Assembly: GCF_002245535.1 (NCBI RefSeq)
Contig: NZ_NKCN01000009.1
Span: 62,001 to 126,000, forward strand
Length of the DNA stretch: 64,000 nt
Source of the DNA: Mycobacterium lehmannii
GTDB lineage: Bacteria; Actinomycetota; Actinomycetes; Mycobacteriales; Mycobacteriaceae
Direction of reading: 5' to 3'
Shown here: positions 52,416 through 64,000 of the stretch, piece by piece
How positions within the stretch are numbered: the stretch's first letter is position 1
How the letters are laid out: every line of letters starts with the position of its first letter
Notes under the pieces: generated by a model
What the model was told of the DNA's origin: nothing
Database searches by the model: none
What the model saw: the letters and a program-made list of their open reading frames with translations, nothing else
Made by a program: the position numbers and the translations under genes

Positions 52416-53175
52416 CTGCCCGCACTCGGATTGACCGTGCACGTGTGGCCCGCCTATGCCGACTGTTGTTTGCCGAGAACACCGACGCTGTCCGGTCGCC
52501 CTAATCCCGAATAGGCAGGAATGCTCGACGGGGTCTGCACACGGTGATTTGCGGCACGCCGCCGAGTACGGTCCCGTTGCAGGGCGGCCAAATGTCACGG
52601 ACAGGCCCAACGACGGCTGGCCGCTATTTTTGAACGAGTGTCGGCGGATCAGGCGGCGTTGTCAGGCCAGAGTCGATGGTACGGGAGGCGTTGGGGGATA
52701 GGCGGTTTCGGGTGATTTATGCCGTCTACGCCGGGGGGCCCTCGCGTGGTGGCCGCCGACAACGACAACGCAGCTGTGCCGTGTCGCCGGCGTTGTCCGG
52801 TGTCGCGTTGGGTCGTGGCGTTCCAGCACAACCCGAGTTACTGCTATCGGGCGGCAGCGGCGGCGCTCTGGGGTGTGTCTCGTTAGACCGAGCCGCCAGT
52901 CCACGTTGGAGCGCTCATGCAATCCAATTCCATCGTGACGACGAGCAATTGACCGATTCTGCTCACCGACAAAGACCGGTGCCCGGTGCGAGGGGGGTGG
53001 TCGGAGAATGGCCGCCGGCGACTTGCGATGGTCAAATGCGGACGCCCACAGCTCATTGCCCCCGCAGGCAGTCTCCGGTCCGCCCGAAGGCCCACGATGC
53101 GCGTCTTCTAACTGCGTGCGCGGCCGCAACCGCTTCGCCTGCGGCTCAGGTGGCTACCGGACGAGGAAACTAGCA
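52416..53175. other. 760-base gene-free stretch before nuoN
   Basis: Short frames occur on both strands, but none has a family resemblance or a ribosome site. Composition is uneven. This may be the degraded junction between the carbon-fixation island and the core nuo operon. No insertion sequence or RNA was recognised. Confidence 0.4.
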
Positions 53176-54699
53176 CTAGCGGATGAAGTGCCCGGCGTGA
53201 CCGGCGAGGTCCAACACGGCTTGTGGTGCGATTCCCAACCCGACGGTTACGGCGGCGCCGACGGTGATCGCGGTCGTCGCCAACCAGCCCGGCATGCTCA
53301 CCGCTGAGGCTGGTGTTGCCCGTTCGGAGAAGAACATCGCCACGATCACTTTGACGTAGGCGAACGCGGCGATCACGCTGCTGATCACTCCGACGACGAC
53401 CAGGAACCCGACACCGCCGGTCATCGCCGCGCTGAACACCGCGAACTTGCTGACGAACCCACTCGTCAGCGGAATCCCAGCCATCGCGAGCAAGAACAGC
53501 GCAAACACGGCACCAAAGACGGGGTGGCGGCGGCCCAGACCGGCCCATTCCGCCAATTCGCCCTCCTCGTCGCCGGCGGTGTTGCGGACCAATCCGGCAA
53601 CGCCGAACGCGCCGAGGGCGGTGAAGCCGTACGCCACAAGATAAAACAACGTCGAGGACACTCCCGCGTCGTTGGCTGCGACCGTGCCGATCAGAAGAAA
53701 CCCGGCATTAGCCACCGATGAATAGGCCAGGAGGCGTTTGACGTTGGTCTGCGTCACGGTCAGCACAGCGGCCACGACCATGCTCAGAACCGCGACCGCC
53801 GACAGCAGCGGACGCCAGTCGACGATGAGGTCGGGCAGCGCGACGTAGAAGATGCGCAGCACCGCGCCGAACGCCGCGATCTTCGTTGCGGCCGCCATGA
53901 AGGCGGTAATCGGGGTCGGTGCTCCCTGATAGACATCGGAGATCCACGAGTGAAACGGCACCGCGCCGACTTTGAATAGCAGGCCGACCGACAGCAGCGA
54001 AACGCCGATCAACGCAAGCGACCGCTCGCCGGCCCCACCTGCGATCGCCTCACCGATTCCCGACAGGCTCAGGGTGCCCGCGTAGCCGTAGAGCATCGCG
54101 ATACCGAACAGGAAGAATGCCGACGCGAACGCGCCGAGCAGAAAGTACTTCAGCGCCGCCTCCTGAGACAGGCGCCGCCGCTTTCGGCCCAGCCCGCACA
54201 GCACATACAGCGGCAGGGAAAGAACCTCTAGCGCAATGAACATCGTCAGCAGGTCGCCGGCCGCCACGAACACCAGCATCCCGCCGATGGAGAGCATGGT
54301 CAGCGGGAAGACTTCGGATTGGATGAACCCAGCCGAGGCTGCGCGCCGCTCATCGGGGCTACCCGGCACCGCCGATCCTTGCGGGGCGAACGCGCTCAGG
54401 CGGCGTTCGGCGATGAGCCCTGCCGCGGCGATGCCGATGAGAAGGATGATCCCCTGCAGGAACAGGGCTGGCCCGTCAATGGTGATGGCTCCCATCACCG
54501 CTGTTCCGGATGGTCGGGCCAGCAGGATGACGGCAACGAACGCGGTCAGCAAGCCGCCCAAACTGAGCGCGAGTTGGGCCGCGTAGCGGCGTTCGCGGGG
54601 GACGAACGCCTCGATCAGGACGCCGATGATCGCTGCCCCGAACACGAGCAGCATCGGGCATACCTGGGCGTATTCGACGCTGGGCGCGGGCATGGTCAT
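53176..54699 (-). CDS. nuoN: NADH-quinone oxidoreductase subunit N
   Basis: A 507-residue antiporter-like membrane subunit with about 14 hydrophobic helices. The conserved lysine helix and broken helix appear in LSLPLYVLCGLGRKRRRLSQ, EAALKYFLLGAFASAFFLFG and TNVKRLLAYSSVANAGFLLI. It overlaps nuoM by ATGA. It is the last gene of the nuo operon, followed by a gene-free stretch. It helps pump protons in complex I. Confidence 0.95.
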   Translation of the reverse strand: MTMPAPSVEYAQVCPMLLVFGAAIIGVLIEAFVPRERRYAAQLALSLGGLLTAFVAVILLARPSGTAVMGAITIDGPALFLQGIILLIGIAAAGLIAERRLSAFAPQGSAVPGSPDERRAASAGFIQSEVFPLTMLSIGGMLVFVAAGDLLTMFIALEVLSLPLYVLCGLGRKRRRLSQEAALKYFLLGAFASAFFLFGIAMLYGYAGTLSLSGIGEAIAGGAGERSLALIGVSLLSVGLLFKVGAVPFHSWISDVYQGAPTPITAFMAAATKIAAFGAVLRIFYVALPDLIVDWRPLLSAVAVLSMVVAAVLTVTQTNVKRLLAYSSVANAGFLLIGTVAANDAGVSSTLFYLVAYGFTALGAFGVAGLVRNTAGDEEGELAEWAGLGRRHPVFGAVFALFLLAMAGIPLTSGFVSKFAVFSAAMTGGVGFLVVVGVISSVIAAFAYVKVIVAMFFSERATPASAVSMPGWLATTAITVGAAVTVGLGIAPQAVLDLAGHAGHFIR

Positions 54700-56231
54700 T
54701 TCGGTGCCCCTTGAGTGGTCGCGTGAACGGGATCTTGGGCATCGACGGCGGTCAGTGTGTGGCCGACCGCGGGGTCGATGACGTCCAGCGCGGGTTTGGG
54801 ATACACCCCCAGCACGATGAGCAGCGCGATGAGTGGTGCGACGGAGAGGATCTCGCGTGGCGCCAGGTCACGAAGCCGATGGTTGCCGTCGGTGACCGGA
54901 CCGGTCATCATCCGCTGATACAGCCACAGCACGTAGATCGCGGACAACACCAGGGCAGTCGCCGCGAACACCGCCAACACCGGGTAGCGGGTGAACGCGC
55001 CGATCAGGACCAGGAATTCGCTGATGAACGGCGCCAGGCCCGGCAGCGCCAAGGAGGCGAGCCCGGCCACCAAAAACGTACCCGCAAGCACCGGCGCGAC
55101 CTTCTGCACGCCGCCGTAAGCGGCGATCATCGCCGTCCCCCGCTGCGAAACCAGGAACCCAGCGGTGAGCATCAACGCAGCGGTGGCGATGCCGTGGTTG
55201 ACCATGTACAGCGTCGAACCGGATTGCCCTTGGCTGGTCAGGGCGAAGATGCCCAGCACGATGAAGCCGTAGTGGGAGATCGACACATAGGCGATCAGGC
55301 GCATTACGTCGGTCTGCCCGATCGCCACGATTGCGCTGTAAACGATGGTGATTACTGCCAGCGCCGCTATCAGCGGGGCGAACGACGTCGAGGCGTCCGG
55401 GAACAGCTGCAGGCAGTAACGCAGCATGGCGTAGGTGCCGATCTTGTCGACGACGGCCATCATCAGCACCGCGGTGACCGGCTTGGCGTGTTGGGCCACG
55501 CCGGGCAGCCAGCTGTGAAGGGGCCACATCGGCGCCTTGACCGCGAAGGCGAACATGAAGCCGAAGAACAGCAGGTTGAGCAGCTGCGGATCGACTGATG
55601 CGGTGCGGTCGACGAGTTCGCGCACGTCGAAGGTGCCTACGCCGACGTCGGCGGTGGCGGCATACATGGCGATCAGCGCGGCCAGCATGACCAGCCCGCC
55701 TGCCAGGTTGTAGAGAAGAAACTTCATCGCCGCGGCGGGCGCCTTGTCGCTTCCGTACCGCCCGATGAGGAAGTACATCGGAATCAGCATCGCTTCGAAG
55801 AAGATGTAGAACAGCACCACGTCCAGTGCGACCAGCGACACCAGCACCATCGCTTCGACGGCCAGTATCAGTGCGACATAAGTGTGGGAGCCGCGTTGGC
55901 GGTCACCACCATCGTTCCAGCCGGCGATGATCAGCAGCGGCACCAGTACGGCCGTGAGCAGGACGAGTGCCAGGGCGATGCCGTCGAGCCCCACGATGTA
56001 GCGGATGCCGAACGCGGGTATCCATGCGTGGGATTCGACGAATTGGTACTGCTCGCCGCTGGGTTCGAATCGGAGGGCCAGCGTCACCGCCACGACAAGC
56101 ACGACCATCGATACGGTCAGCGCGATGTATTTGGCGAATCGGGGGTGCTCGGCCGGCAACAGCATGGTGACGACGGCGCCGAGGATTGGCAGCAGCCACA
56201 GTGTCGAGAGCCACGGAAAGGTGTTCACCAT
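54696..56231 (-). CDS. nuoM: NADH-quinone oxidoreductase subunit M
   Basis: A 511-residue proton-pumping subunit of complex I. Conserved segments include [20 protein letters not shown] with the key Glu, [17 protein letters not shown] and [20 protein letters not shown]. Fourteen or so membrane helices are visible. It overlaps nuoL by seven bases upstream and nuoN by ATGA downstream. Full length. Confidence 0.95.
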   Translation of the reverse strand: MVNTFPWLSTLWLLPILGAVVTMLLPAEHPRFAKYIALTVSMVVLVVAVTLALRFEPSGEQYQFVESHAWIPAFGIRYIVGLDGIALALVLLTAVLVPLLIIAGWNDGGDRQRGSHTYVALILAVEAMVLVSLVALDVVLFYIFFEAMLIPMYFLIGRYGSDKAPAAAMKFLLYNLAGGLVMLAALIAMYAATADVGVGTFDVRELVDRTASVDPQLLNLLFFGFMFAFAVKAPMWPLHSWLPGVAQHAKPVTAVLMMAVVDKIGTYAMLRYCLQLFPDASTSFAPLIAALAVITIVYSAIVAIGQTDVMRLIAYVSISHYGFIVLGIFALTSQGQSGSTLYMVNHGIATAALMLTAGFLVSQRGTAMIAAYGGVQKVAPVLAGTFLVAGLASLALPGLAPFISEFLVLIGAFTRYPVLAVFAATALVLSAIYVLWLYQRMMTGPVTDGNHRLRDLAPREILSVAPLIALLIVLGVYPKPALDVIDPAVGHTLTAVDAQDPVHATTQGAPK

Positions 56232-58105
56232 GCCCTCACCATCAGGATCGCCGCGGCCAGCAGAACCGCTCCGGAAAACATCGTCAGCGCATAGGAACGC
56301 GCGAAACCGTTCTGCGCCAAGCGGATTCGCTGCGACGTGACAGCGGTCAGGGAGGCTATGCCGCTGACGGTACGATCGACTGCTTCGTCGTCGATCTCGA
56401 CCAGCCTCTTGGCGGCGAGCTGTCCGGGTCGCATGAACATCTCTTCGTTGAAGGCATCGCCATACAGGTCATTTCGCGCCGCGACGGTGAGCGCGGAACC
56501 GGCGGGGGCTTCTTCGGGCACCGGCCGGGTGGCGTACATGCGGTAGGCGATCAGGATGCCGACGGCCACCACTGCCAGGATGACGGTGGTGATCACCCAC
56601 ACCGGCGCGACGTGGTGGATCTCGTGGGCGCCGACGACCGGTTCGAGCCAGTGCTGCAGCGTCCCGCCGATCGCGAACGCGGCGCCGGATCCCACCGAAC
56701 CGATGGCGAGCAGGATCATCGGCCACGTCATCACGGCGGGTGCCTCGTGCGGATGTGTGTCTGGCGCCCAACGCTTCTCGCCGAAGAATGTCATCAACAT
56801 CACCCGGGTCATGTAGAACGCGGTGATGCCCGCGCCGAGGATCGCCGCGCCGCCCAGGATGATGCCCTTGGCGCCGCCGGCGCCGAGTGCGGCCTCGATG
56901 ATCCCGTCCTTGGAGAAGAACCCGGCCAGCGGGGGCACGCCGATGATCGCGAGGTAGCCCAGGCCGAACGTAGCGAACGTGATGGGCAGGGCTGTGCGCA
57001 GGCCGCCGTAGCGGCGCATGTCGACTTCGTCGTTCATCGCGTGCATGACCGAGCCGGCGCCGAGGAACAGGCCGGCCTTGAAGAAGCCGTGGGTGAGCAG
57101 GTGCATGATCGCGAACGCGTAGCCGACGGGGCCGAGCCCGGCGGCCAGCACCATGTAGCCGATCTGGCTCATCGTCGATGCGGCAAGGGCTTTCTTGATG
57201 TCGTCCTTGGCGCAGCCGACGACCGCGCCGAACATCAGGGTGACCGCGCCGACGATCACGACGCCCAGCTGTGCGCTCGGCGCGAGGTCGAACACCGGGC
57301 CGGATCGCACGATCAGGTACACGCCCGCGGTGACCATCGTGGCGGCGTGGATGAGTGCGGAGACCGGGGTGGGGCCCTCCATCGCGTCGCCCAGCCAGGA
57401 CTGCAGCGGCACCTGTGCGGACTTGCCGCACGCCGCGAGCAACAGCAGCAATCCGATAGCCGTCAGCGTGGCCTCACCGAGTTGCGGCGCGGCCCCGAAC
57501 ACGCCCTCGAATGAGACGGATCCGATGTGGACGAACATCACCATCATGGCGATGGCCAGGCCCATGTCGCCGACGCGGTTGACGATGAACGCCTTCTTGG
57601 CCGCGGTCGCCGCCGTTGGTTTGTGCGCCCAGAATCCGATCAGCAGGTACGACGCCAGACCCACGCCTTCCCACCCGACGTACAGGCCGAGGTAGTTGTC
57701 GGCGAGCACCAGCAGCAGCATCGCGGCCAGGAACAGATTCAGGTAGGCGAAGAACTTGCGCCGCTCGGGATCGGCGGCCATGTAGCCCACCGAGTAGATG
57801 TGGATCAGCGAGCCGACGCCGGTGATCAGCAGCACGAAACACATCGACAGCTGGTCCAATTGCAGGCCGAAGTCCACCTGCAGCCCGCCGACGGGCACCC
57901 AGGAGAACAGCGACTCGTGCACGGAGCGGTGTTCGGCGTCGCGGCTGAGCATATCCGCGAACAGCACCGCGCCCACCACGAACGACGCCACCGCGGCCAC
58001 GCAGCCGAGCAGATGACCCCAGCCGTTGGTGCGTCGCCCGCCCAGCAGAAGGATCGCCGCACCCGCCAGCGGGAGGGCGATCGTCAGCCACACCGGAGTA
58101 CTCAT
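56225..58105 (-). CDS. nuoL: NADH-quinone oxidoreductase subunit L
   Basis: A 626-residue subunit, the distal antiporter-like member with a long C-terminal lateral helix. The start is ATG 58105 ([15 protein letters not shown]), seven bases after nuoK. The motif [18 protein letters not shown] carries the conserved Glu, with [20 protein letters not shown] and [20 protein letters not shown] following. A longer frame upstream runs into nuoK and is not used. Confidence 0.95.
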   Translation of the reverse strand: MSTPVWLTIALPLAGAAILLLGGRRTNGWGHLLGCVAAVASFVVGAVLFADMLSRDAEHRSVHESLFSWVPVGGLQVDFGLQLDQLSMCFVLLITGVGSLIHIYSVGYMAADPERRKFFAYLNLFLAAMLLLVLADNYLGLYVGWEGVGLASYLLIGFWAHKPTAATAAKKAFIVNRVGDMGLAIAMMVMFVHIGSVSFEGVFGAAPQLGEATLTAIGLLLLLAACGKSAQVPLQSWLGDAMEGPTPVSALIHAATMVTAGVYLIVRSGPVFDLAPSAQLGVVIVGAVTLMFGAVVGCAKDDIKKALAASTMSQIGYMVLAAGLGPVGYAFAIMHLLTHGFFKAGLFLGAGSVMHAMNDEVDMRRYGGLRTALPITFATFGLGYLAIIGVPPLAGFFSKDGIIEAALGAGGAKGIILGGAAILGAGITAFYMTRVMLMTFFGEKRWAPDTHPHEAPAVMTWPMILLAIGSVGSGAAFAIGGTLQHWLEPVVGAHEIHHVAPVWVITTVILAVVAVGILIAYRMYATRPVPEEAPAGSALTVAARNDLYGDAFNEEMFMRPGQLAAKRLVEIDDEAVDRTVSGIASLTAVTSQRIRLAQNGFARSYALTMFSGAVLLAAAILMVRAW

Positions 58106-58112
58106 CGCGGCC

Positions 58113-58412
58113 TTAGTGTTTGAGCAGACTGGCGTCGTCGACCGAGATCGACAGGCGGGCACGGAAGATGGTCATGATGATCGCCAACCCGACGACGACC
58201 TCGCAGGCGGCAACCACCATCGTGAAGAACGCCACCACCTGACCGTCCAGGTGGCCATGCATGCGGGAGAACGCCACAAAGGCCAGGTTGGCCGCATTGA
58301 GCATCAATTCGACGCACATGAACATGACGATGGCGTTGCGGCGCAGCAAGACCCCGGCCGCGCCGATGGTGAACAGCAGCACGGCCAGATACAGGTAGTT
58401 CGCCGGGTTCAT
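58113..58412 (-). CDS. nuoK: NADH-quinone oxidoreductase subunit K
   Basis: A 99-residue membrane subunit with three helices ([60 protein letters not shown]). The conserved Glu lies in MCVELMLN and the second in ACEVVVG. It overlaps nuoJ by ATGA and is followed by nuoL. Typical length. Confidence 0.96.
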   Translation of the reverse strand: MNPANYLYLAVLLFTIGAAGVLLRRNAIVMFMCVELMLNAANLAFVAFSRMHGHLDGQVVAFFTMVVAACEVVVGLAIIMTIFRARLSISVDDASLLKH

Positions 58413-59245
58413 CGATAGCCCCCGTGGCGGTGACCGTTGGTGGCGATCGCGCGTTCGTCGCCGCCTTGATAGGTGACGAGCCGAAGGTGTCGGCGGGCGT
58501 CTGGGCGGGCGGGCGGCGGTGTCTGCCGAGGCCGCAGTATGGCCGAGACCGACTCCCGTGCCGGTGAGCCGTCGGGCAGTCTTGCGGGCAGGTCCACGGC
58601 GTTGCCGGTGGCGTAGACGCCGGGGCTGGGCAGCGGTGTCGCACGCCCGCCCTCATCGAATCGCTGCTGTGACAGCTCTTTTTGGGTGGCGCGCCGGTCG
58701 ACGCGCTCACGGTGGGCGAGCACCATGGCGCCTAGGGCGGCGGTGATCAGCAGCGCGCTGGTCAACTCGAACGCCCACAGGTAGCGGGTGAAAATCAGCT
58801 GCGCCAGCCCCTCGACATTGCCGCCGGCGTTGGCGGCTCCGAGGCCGGTAAACCCGACGGCGGCGACATGCCCGACGGCGGCACAGACGAGAATTCCGAA
58901 CCCGAGGCCGGTGATGATCGACGCCACCCGTTGCCCGCGTAGCGTTTCCACCAGCGATTCGGCGGAATCAACACCGATGAGCATCAGCACGAACAAGAAC
59001 AGCATCATCACCGCGCCGGTGTAGACCACCACCTGCACGACTCCCAAGAACAGGGCGTCCTGGGCAATGTAGAAAACCGCCAGGATGATCATCGTCATCG
59101 CCAAGAAGATCGCCGAATAGACCGCCTTCGACGCCCGGACCATGCCCAGGGCCCCGATCACGGCGACGGTGCCGAGCGTCCAGAACAGCACGGCCTCCGC
59201 ACCCGACGTGCGAACAGCGGCCTCGGCCATCAGTGATTGCGTCAT
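58409..59245 (-). CDS. nuoJ: NADH-quinone oxidoreductase subunit J
   Basis: A 278-residue subunit whose first 175 residues hold five membrane helices ([40 protein letters not shown]). The last 90 residues are a hydrophilic tail of the type found in mycobacterial NuoJ. ATG 59245 overlaps the nuoI stop. A longer in-frame reading through nuoI is not used. Confidence 0.95.
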   Translation of the reverse strand: MTQSLMAEAAVRTSGAEAVLFWTLGTVAVIGALGMVRASKAVYSAIFLAMTMIILAVFYIAQDALFLGVVQVVVYTGAVMMLFLFVLMLIGVDSAESLVETLRGQRVASIITGLGFGILVCAAVGHVAAVGFTGLGAANAGGNVEGLAQLIFTRYLWAFELTSALLITAALGAMVLAHRERVDRRATQKELSQQRFDEGGRATPLPSPGVYATGNAVDLPARLPDGSPARESVSAILRPRQTPPPARPDARRHLRLVTYQGGDERAIATNGHRHGGYR

Positions 59246-59769
59246 CTCGCCGTCTCCGGCGCGGGGATCGTGCCGCGGTAGTAGTCCTCGTCGGTGCTGC
59301 CGGGTGCCATCGGGTGGGGCGGGACGATCATGCCCGGCTCGACGGGCGCGAGCAGTTTGTCCTTGCCCCAGATCAGATCGGCGCGGTTGTCGTCGGCCAT
59401 CTCGTAGTCGTTGGTCATCGTCAACGCCCGCGTCGGGCAGGCTTCGATGCACAGCCCACAGCCGATGCAGCGCAGGTAATTGATCTGGTAGACCTGCCCA
59501 TAGCGCTCACCAGGCGAGTAGCGCTGCTGATCTGTGTTGTCGGCGCCCTCGACGTAGATGGCGTCGGCGGGGCAGGCCCAGGCGCACAGTTCGCAGCCGA
59601 TGCACTTCTCCAGCCCGTCTGGATAGCGGTTGAGCTGATGTCTGCCGTGATAGCGCGGCGCGACGGGACCGGGCTGCTCCGGATACTGTTCGGTCACGGG
59701 TCGTTTGAACATGGTTGCGAACGTCACCCAAAATCCGGAGATGGCGTCGAGCATTTTAGAAGCGGCCAC
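59242..59769 (-). CDS. nuoI: NADH-quinone oxidoreductase subunit I
   Basis: A 175-residue ferredoxin-like subunit with two [4Fe-4S] motifs: [12 protein letters not shown] and [12 protein letters not shown]. The GTG at 59769 ([14 protein letters not shown]) has AGGAGG five bases upstream and overlaps the end of nuoH by 14 bases. A longer frame into nuoH is not supported. It carries electrons to the last cluster near the quinone site. Confidence 0.95.
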   Translation of the reverse strand: MAASKMLDAISGFWVTFATMFKRPVTEQYPEQPGPVAPRYHGRHQLNRYPDGLEKCIGCELCAWACPADAIYVEGADNTDQQRYSPGERYGQVYQINYLRCIGCGLCIEACPTRALTMTNDYEMADDNRADLIWGKDKLLAPVEPGMIVPPHPMAPGSTDEDYYRGTIPAPETAR

Positions 59770-60985
59770 GGGGGACCTCCTGGTTATCGTTGACGAGCGG
59801 AACCGGGAATCGGTTGACCACCGGCCTGGTTGGTTCGCCGGCCACGTGCCGGGCTCCCCGTCTTGCCGGGCTGAGCAGACTGCGCATCGCTGCCAGCGTC
59901 GCCGCGCAGACAAGAACCCCGCTGATTGTCAGTGCGGCCCAGCCCAATTGGAGACCACTGTTGAACGCGGCGCGTACACCGGCGGCAGTCAGGACCCACA
60001 GCAGCGACACCGGGATGAGGACCTTCCAGCCCAGCGCCATGAACTGGTCGTAGCGTAGCCGTGGCAGGGTCGCGCGCAGCCACATGAAGAAGAACAAGAA
60101 CGCCCACACCTTGGCGGTGAACCACAACAGCGGCCACCAACCGGTGTTGGCGCCGTCCCACATGTTGATCGGCCACGGCGCATGCCAGCCGCCGAGGAAC
60201 AGCGTGGTCGCCAGCGCCGACACCGTGGTCATGTTGACGTACTCGGCGAGCATGAACATCGCGAACTTCAGCGACGAGTACTCGGTGTGGAAGCCGCCGA
60301 CCAGTTCGCCCTCGGCCTCGGGCAGATCGAAAGGCGCCCGGTTGGTTTCGCCGACCATCGCCGTCACATACACGAGAAACGACGGCAGCAGCAGGAACAC
60401 GTACCAGGTGCCGTCCTGGGCGGCGACGATGCCCGAGGTGGACATCGTGCCGGCGTACAGGAACACCGCGGCGAACGACAGGGCCATCGCGATCTCGTAG
60501 GAGATCACCTGCGCGCTGGAACGCAGCCCGCCCAGCAACGGGTAGATGGAGCCCGACGCCCAGCCGGCGAGCACGATGCCGTACACGCCGATCGACGTGA
60601 CCGCGAGGATGTAGAGCACCGCGACGGGCAGGTCGGTCAGTTGCAGTGCGGTTCGGTGCCCGAGCACCGACACCTCGCCGCCCATCGGGATGACCGCGAA
60701 CGCCATGAACGCGGGAATCACCGAGATGATCGGCGCCAGCAGGTAGACGGGTTTGTCCACTCCGGCGGGGATGACGCCCTCTTTGAGGGCCAGCTTGATG
60801 CCGTCGGCCAGCGACTGTAGCAGGCCCCACGGGCCGACCCGGTTGGGGCCGAGCCGCATTTGCATGCGCCCGAGGATCTTGCGCTCGATCAGGATGGCCG
60901 CCAACACGCTGAGCAGGAGGAACGCGAAGATCGCGATGGCTTTGCCGACCAGCAGCCACCAGGGGTCGTTGCCGAAGGCGGTCAT
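59756..60985 (-). CDS. nuoH: NADH-quinone oxidoreductase subunit H
   Basis: A 409-residue membrane subunit that forms the quinone site with subunits B and D. Nine or so hydrophobic helices are visible, with the conserved loop [17 protein letters not shown] and the segment [20 protein letters not shown]. It overlaps nuoG by ATGA and ends in a basic tail typical of mycobacteria. Confidence 0.95.
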   Translation of the reverse strand: MTAFGNDPWWLLVGKAIAIFAFLLLSVLAAILIERKILGRMQMRLGPNRVGPWGLLQSLADGIKLALKEGVIPAGVDKPVYLLAPIISVIPAFMAFAVIPMGGEVSVLGHRTALQLTDLPVAVLYILAVTSIGVYGIVLAGWASGSIYPLLGGLRSSAQVISYEIAMALSFAAVFLYAGTMSTSGIVAAQDGTWYVFLLLPSFLVYVTAMVGETNRAPFDLPEAEGELVGGFHTEYSSLKFAMFMLAEYVNMTTVSALATTLFLGGWHAPWPINMWDGANTGWWPLLWFTAKVWAFLFFFMWLRATLPRLRYDQFMALGWKVLIPVSLLWVLTAAGVRAAFNSGLQLGWAALTISGVLVCAATLAAMRSLLSPARRGARHVAGEPTRPVVNRFPVPLVNDNQEVPRGRF

Positions 60986-63414
60986 GGTTGCACCCCGATC
61001 GCCACCACGTCACCCGGCACGGCGCCGAGCTGGTCGTGCACCCGGCAGCCGGGCGAGTTCAGCGGCAACCACACGACCCGGTCAGGCATCGCGGCGATGG
61101 TCAGCGGCACCGTCACAGCACCTCGCCCGGTGCTCACGGTCACCAGATCGCCGTCGCCCGCGCCGATCTCGCCGGCGGTGAACGCCGACAGCCGCGCCGC
61201 CGTCTTACGGGCGGTGCCGGCCAAATTGGGTTCGCCGTCCTGCAGGGTGCCGGCATCGAGCAGCATCCGCCAGCTCGCCAGGATCGCCTGGCCTCTGCTC
61301 GGGCGGGGCGCCTGGGGCTTTGGCGCGCCGCTGACAGCGGGTCGTGGACCGTCCCACACGCCCAGGGCGGCGAGTTCGTCGCGTGCGGCCTCGGCGTCGG
61401 GCAGCCCCAGCCGCACTCCCATTTTCGCGGCGATGGCGTTGAGCACGCGCAGGTCGGGCATGGCGTCGACGGCCTCGAGCGCGGCGGGGAAGTGCCGGTA
61501 GCGGCCTTCCCAGTTCAGGAAGGTGCCGGACTTCTCGACGGTGGAGGCGACGGGGAGGACCACATCGGCGCGCTGGGTGACCTCGCTGCGGCGCAGTTCC
61601 AGGCTGACCACGAAGGGGGCGGCATCCAGCGCGTGTCGGAATGCGGGCGGGTCGGGCAGATCGGCCGCTTCGACCGCCCCGATCAGCAGCGCCCCGAGCG
61701 CGCCCGCGCAGGCCGCATCGATGATGCCTGCGGTGTCGCGGCCGGGCAACGACGGCAATTGGGCACCATTCCACACCGCCGCGACCTGCTGGTCGGCATC
61801 GCGATGCCACACCACTCGGCCACCGGGCAGCAAATTCGGTAGCGCGCCGGCCTCCACCGCGCCGCGCTCTCCGGCCCGGCGGGGCACCCAGGCCAGCCGC
61901 GCGCCGGTGTCCCCCGACAGCCGGGCGGCCGCTGACAGCGCGCCCGGGATGGTTGCCAGGCGTTCGCCGACCATGATCACCGCACCGGGTTGACGCAACA
62001 ACGCGGCGATTCCGTCCCCCGCGGGGCTGCTTGACTGTGTGACCGGTCCTCCGCGCAAGCCATCGAGGATGGCGGGCTCGTCGCCTGGGGCGGCCGGCAG
62101 CAGTGTGGCGCGCATCTTGTCGAGCCCGCGGGTTCGGAACGGCGCGACCGAACAGATGCGCAGTCCGCGGGTGCGTGCGGCCTTGCGCAATCGCAGGAAG
62201 ACGATGGGCGATTCCTCTTCGGGCTCGAGTCCGGCGAGCAAGACCACCGGAGCCGATTCCAGGCCGGAGTAGGTCACGTCCAGGAGCCGACCGGCCACGG
62301 CCGCGCCGAGAAAGTCGGCCTCCTCGGCGGAGTGGGCGCGTGCCCGAAAGTCGATGTCGTTGCTGCGCAACGCGACACGGGCGAACTTCGCATAGGCGTA
62401 GGCGTCCTCGAGCGTCGCTCGACCGCCGACGAGCACGCCCGCGCTGGCGCGGGCGGCGCTCAGGCCGCGCGCCGCCGTTGTCAACGCCACCGACCAGGGC
62501 GCCGGTGTGAGATTGCCGTCCTCGTCGCGAACGAGGGGGCTGGTGATCCGGTCGGGCTGGGTGGCGTAGGTGAACGCCCAGCGTCCCTTGTCGCAGTTCC
62601 ACTCCTCGTTGACCTCGGGATCGTCGCCGGCCAAGCGGCGCAGCACCTTTCCGCGCCGATGGTCGGTGCGTTGGGCGCACCCGGACGCGCAGTGTTCGCA
62701 CACGCTGGGAGTGGACACGAGATCGAACGGGCGTGCCCGGAACCGGTAGGCGGTGCCGGTGAGCGCGCCGACCGGGCAGATCTGCACAGTGTTGCCCGAG
62801 AAGTAGGAGTCAAACGGCTCTTCGGTGTAGATGCCGACTTGTTGTAGCGCACCGCGTTCCAGTAGCTCGATGAAGGGGTCGCCGGCGATCTGCTCAGAGA
62901 ATCGGGTGCAGCGGGCGCACAGCACGCAGCGTTCCCGATCCAGCAGGACCTGCGACGAGATGCTGATCGGCTTGGAGAAGGTCCGCTTGACGTCCTCGAA
63001 ACGGGTTTCGGCGCGCCCGTTGGACATCGCCTGGTTCTGCAACGGGCATTCGCCGCCCTTGTCGCACACCGGGCAGTCCAGCGGGTGGTTGATCAGCAGC
63101 AGCTCCATCACCCCCTGCTGCGCCTTGTCGGCGGCCTCGGAGGTGAACTGGGTGCGCACCACCATGTCGGGCGCGACGGGCGTGGTGCATGACGCCATCG
63201 GCTTGCGCTGGCCTTGCACCTCGACCAGGCATTGCCGACACGCCCCGACCGGTTGCAGCAGCGGATGGTCGCAGAACCGCGGAATCTGCACGCCCATCAG
63301 CTCCGCGGCCCGAATCACCAAGGTGCCCTTGGGCACACTGACGGCCACGTCGTCGATGGTCAGGGTCACCATCTCCACGTGCGGGGTGTCGCGTGTCGGG
63401 TCGGTTACGGTCAT
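60982..63414 (-). CDS. nuoG: NADH-quinone oxidoreductase subunit G
   Basis: An 810-residue iron-sulfur subunit. The N-terminal [2Fe-2S] ferredoxin domain has [15 protein letters not shown], followed by the CxxCxxxGxC region ([15 protein letters not shown]), a [4Fe-4S] set ([16 protein letters not shown]) and a molybdopterin-oxidoreductase-like domain beginning with [10 protein letters not shown]. It starts directly after the nuoF stop without overlap. Length fits the mycobacterial protein. Confidence 0.95.
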   Translation of the reverse strand: MTVTDPTRDTPHVEMVTLTIDDVAVSVPKGTLVIRAAELMGVQIPRFCDHPLLQPVGACRQCLVEVQGQRKPMASCTTPVAPDMVVRTQFTSEAADKAQQGVMELLLINHPLDCPVCDKGGECPLQNQAMSNGRAETRFEDVKRTFSKPISISSQVLLDRERCVLCARCTRFSEQIAGDPFIELLERGALQQVGIYTEEPFDSYFSGNTVQICPVGALTGTAYRFRARPFDLVSTPSVCEHCASGCAQRTDHRRGKVLRRLAGDDPEVNEEWNCDKGRWAFTYATQPDRITSPLVRDEDGNLTPAPWSVALTTAARGLSAARASAGVLVGGRATLEDAYAYAKFARVALRSNDIDFRARAHSAEEADFLGAAVAGRLLDVTYSGLESAPVVLLAGLEPEEESPIVFLRLRKAARTRGLRICSVAPFRTRGLDKMRATLLPAAPGDEPAILDGLRGGPVTQSSSPAGDGIAALLRQPGAVIMVGERLATIPGALSAAARLSGDTGARLAWVPRRAGERGAVEAGALPNLLPGGRVVWHRDADQQVAAVWNGAQLPSLPGRDTAGIIDAACAGALGALLIGAVEAADLPDPPAFRHALDAAPFVVSLELRRSEVTQRADVVLPVASTVEKSGTFLNWEGRYRHFPAALEAVDAMPDLRVLNAIAAKMGVRLGLPDAEAARDELAALGVWDGPRPAVSGAPKPQAPRPSRGQAILASWRMLLDAGTLQDGEPNLAGTARKTAARLSAFTAGEIGAGDGDLVTVSTGRGAVTVPLTIAAMPDRVVWLPLNSPGCRVHDQLGAVPGDVVAIGVQP

Positions 63415-64000
63415 CTACACACCCACCCGCTCGGTGGCCATCAACGTCGAGGCGTGCGGATCGAACGGGCAGCCGCCGTCGAGATGCGCCAGGTATTCGT
63501 CGCGGAAGTAGTCGATCGACGAGACGATCGGGCTGGTTGCCCCGTCGCCCAACGCGCAAAACGACTTGCCCAACATCGTGTCCGCGATGTCGAGCAGTTT
63601 GCCGAGGTCGGCTTCGGTGCCCGCACCGGTCTCGAGCCGGTCGTAGATCTGGGTCAGCCAGGAGGTGCCTTCCCGACACGGCGTGCACTTGCCGCAGGAC
63701 TCGTGGGCGTAGAACTGGGTCCACCGCCGCACCGCGCGCACCACACAAGTGGTGTGGTCGAAGATCTGCAGCGCCTTGGTGCCCAGCATCGATCCCACGC
63801 TGGCCATGCCTTCGAAATCCAGCGGCACGTCGAGGTGTTCTTCGGTCAGCAACGGGGTCGAGGAACCGCCCGGGGTCCAGAACTTCAACCTGTGGCCGTT
63901 GCGCACCCCGCCGGCGTACGTCAGGAGTTCGCGAAGGGTGATACCGAGCGGGGCCTCGTACTGGCCCGGTCGGCTGACGTGTCCCGACAGCGAATACAGG
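63415..64000 (-). CDS. nuoF: NADH-quinone oxidoreductase subunit F, 5' part beyond right edge
   Basis: The C-terminal 194 residues of the NADH- and FMN-binding subunit. The visible part includes the SLSGHVSRPGQYEAPLGITL segment, the N3 cluster motif ESCGKCTPCREG and FCALGDGATSPI with the fourth ligand Cys. The start of the gene lies to the right of the window. It precedes nuoG directly in the operon. Confidence 0.95.
   Translation of the reverse strand, partial: LYSLSGHVSRPGQYEAPLGITLRELLTYAGGVRNGHRLKFWTPGGSSTPLLTEEHLDVPLDFEGMASVGSMLGTKALQIFDHTTCVVRAVRRWTQFYAHESCGKCTPCREGTSWLTQIYDRLETGAGTEADLGKLLDIADTMLGKSFCALGDGATSPIVSSIDYFRDEYLAHLDGGCPFDPHASTLMATERVGV

Noticed and set aside
52676-53173. 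A 165-residue plus-strand frame before nuoN
   Set aside because: Low-complexity and Arg/Ala/Pro-rich, no ribosome site, no recognisable fold.
54711-57514. Long plus-strand frames opposite nuoM and nuoL
   Set aside because: They are antisense shadows caused by high GC, rich in His, Arg, Gln and Asp, without family matches.
60982-62852. Alternative minus- and plus-strand frames across nuoG and nuoH
   Set aside because: Arg/Pro/Ala-rich shadows of clearly conserved complex I genes.

Overview
The window looks like a chromosome segment of a Mycobacterium-type actinobacterium (Mycobacterium sensu lato). The evidence is high GC, many GTG/TTG starts and ATGA overlaps, a GjpA-like mycobacterial porin protein, a SigL-like ECF sigma factor, a mycobacterial nuo operon order and a Huc-type (group 2a) uptake hydrogenase.

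There are three zones. (1) Positions 1-17.3 kb are accessory DNA. A plasmid-like part comes first: ParA, a small DNA-binding partner, coiled-coil and ribbon-helix-helix regulators, and a DUF2637/SpdB-like membrane protein. It is followed by the GjpA-like exported protein, an FHA-HTH protein, a lipoprotein nuclease, a chain of small minus-strand genes under an HTH repressor, a MazF-type toxin pair and a tyrosine integrase. A truncated minus-strand gene runs off the left edge. (2) Positions 18-52 kb hold lithoautotrophy genes. A long, mostly overlapping minus-strand operon (37.8 to 20.7 kb) encodes a DUF1641 protein (HucM-like position), HucS, HucL, a maturation protease, a TPR protein, a NifU-Rieske protein, an NHL propeller, HypF, HypC, a SIS-HypC fusion, a SIS isomerase, HypE, a second HypC, HypD, two proteins of unknown function and a HAD phosphatase. 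Divergent from it are an AraC regulator, hypA, hypB, class I fructose-bisphosphatase and phosphoribulokinase. After a decaying block (a broken SDR gene, cupin and SDR remnants, TetR-controlled genes, an orphan SigL-like factor) come cbbS-cbbL (form I RuBisCO) and a divergent class I aldolase. (3) Positions 53.2-64 kb are the core nuoN-to-nuoF complex I operon on the minus strand, with nuoF cut by the right edge.

Taken together, the hydrogenase would feed H2-derived electrons, probably through the Rieske protein and quinone, to respiration. RuBisCO, PRK, FBPase and aldolase supply Calvin-cycle steps. A glycolate-oxidase-like flavoprotein and a HAD phosphatase lie at the operon end and could salvage phosphoglycolate. 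No cbbR, cbbX or hydrogenase structural paralogue is visible. No tRNA, rRNA or CRISPR was recognised.
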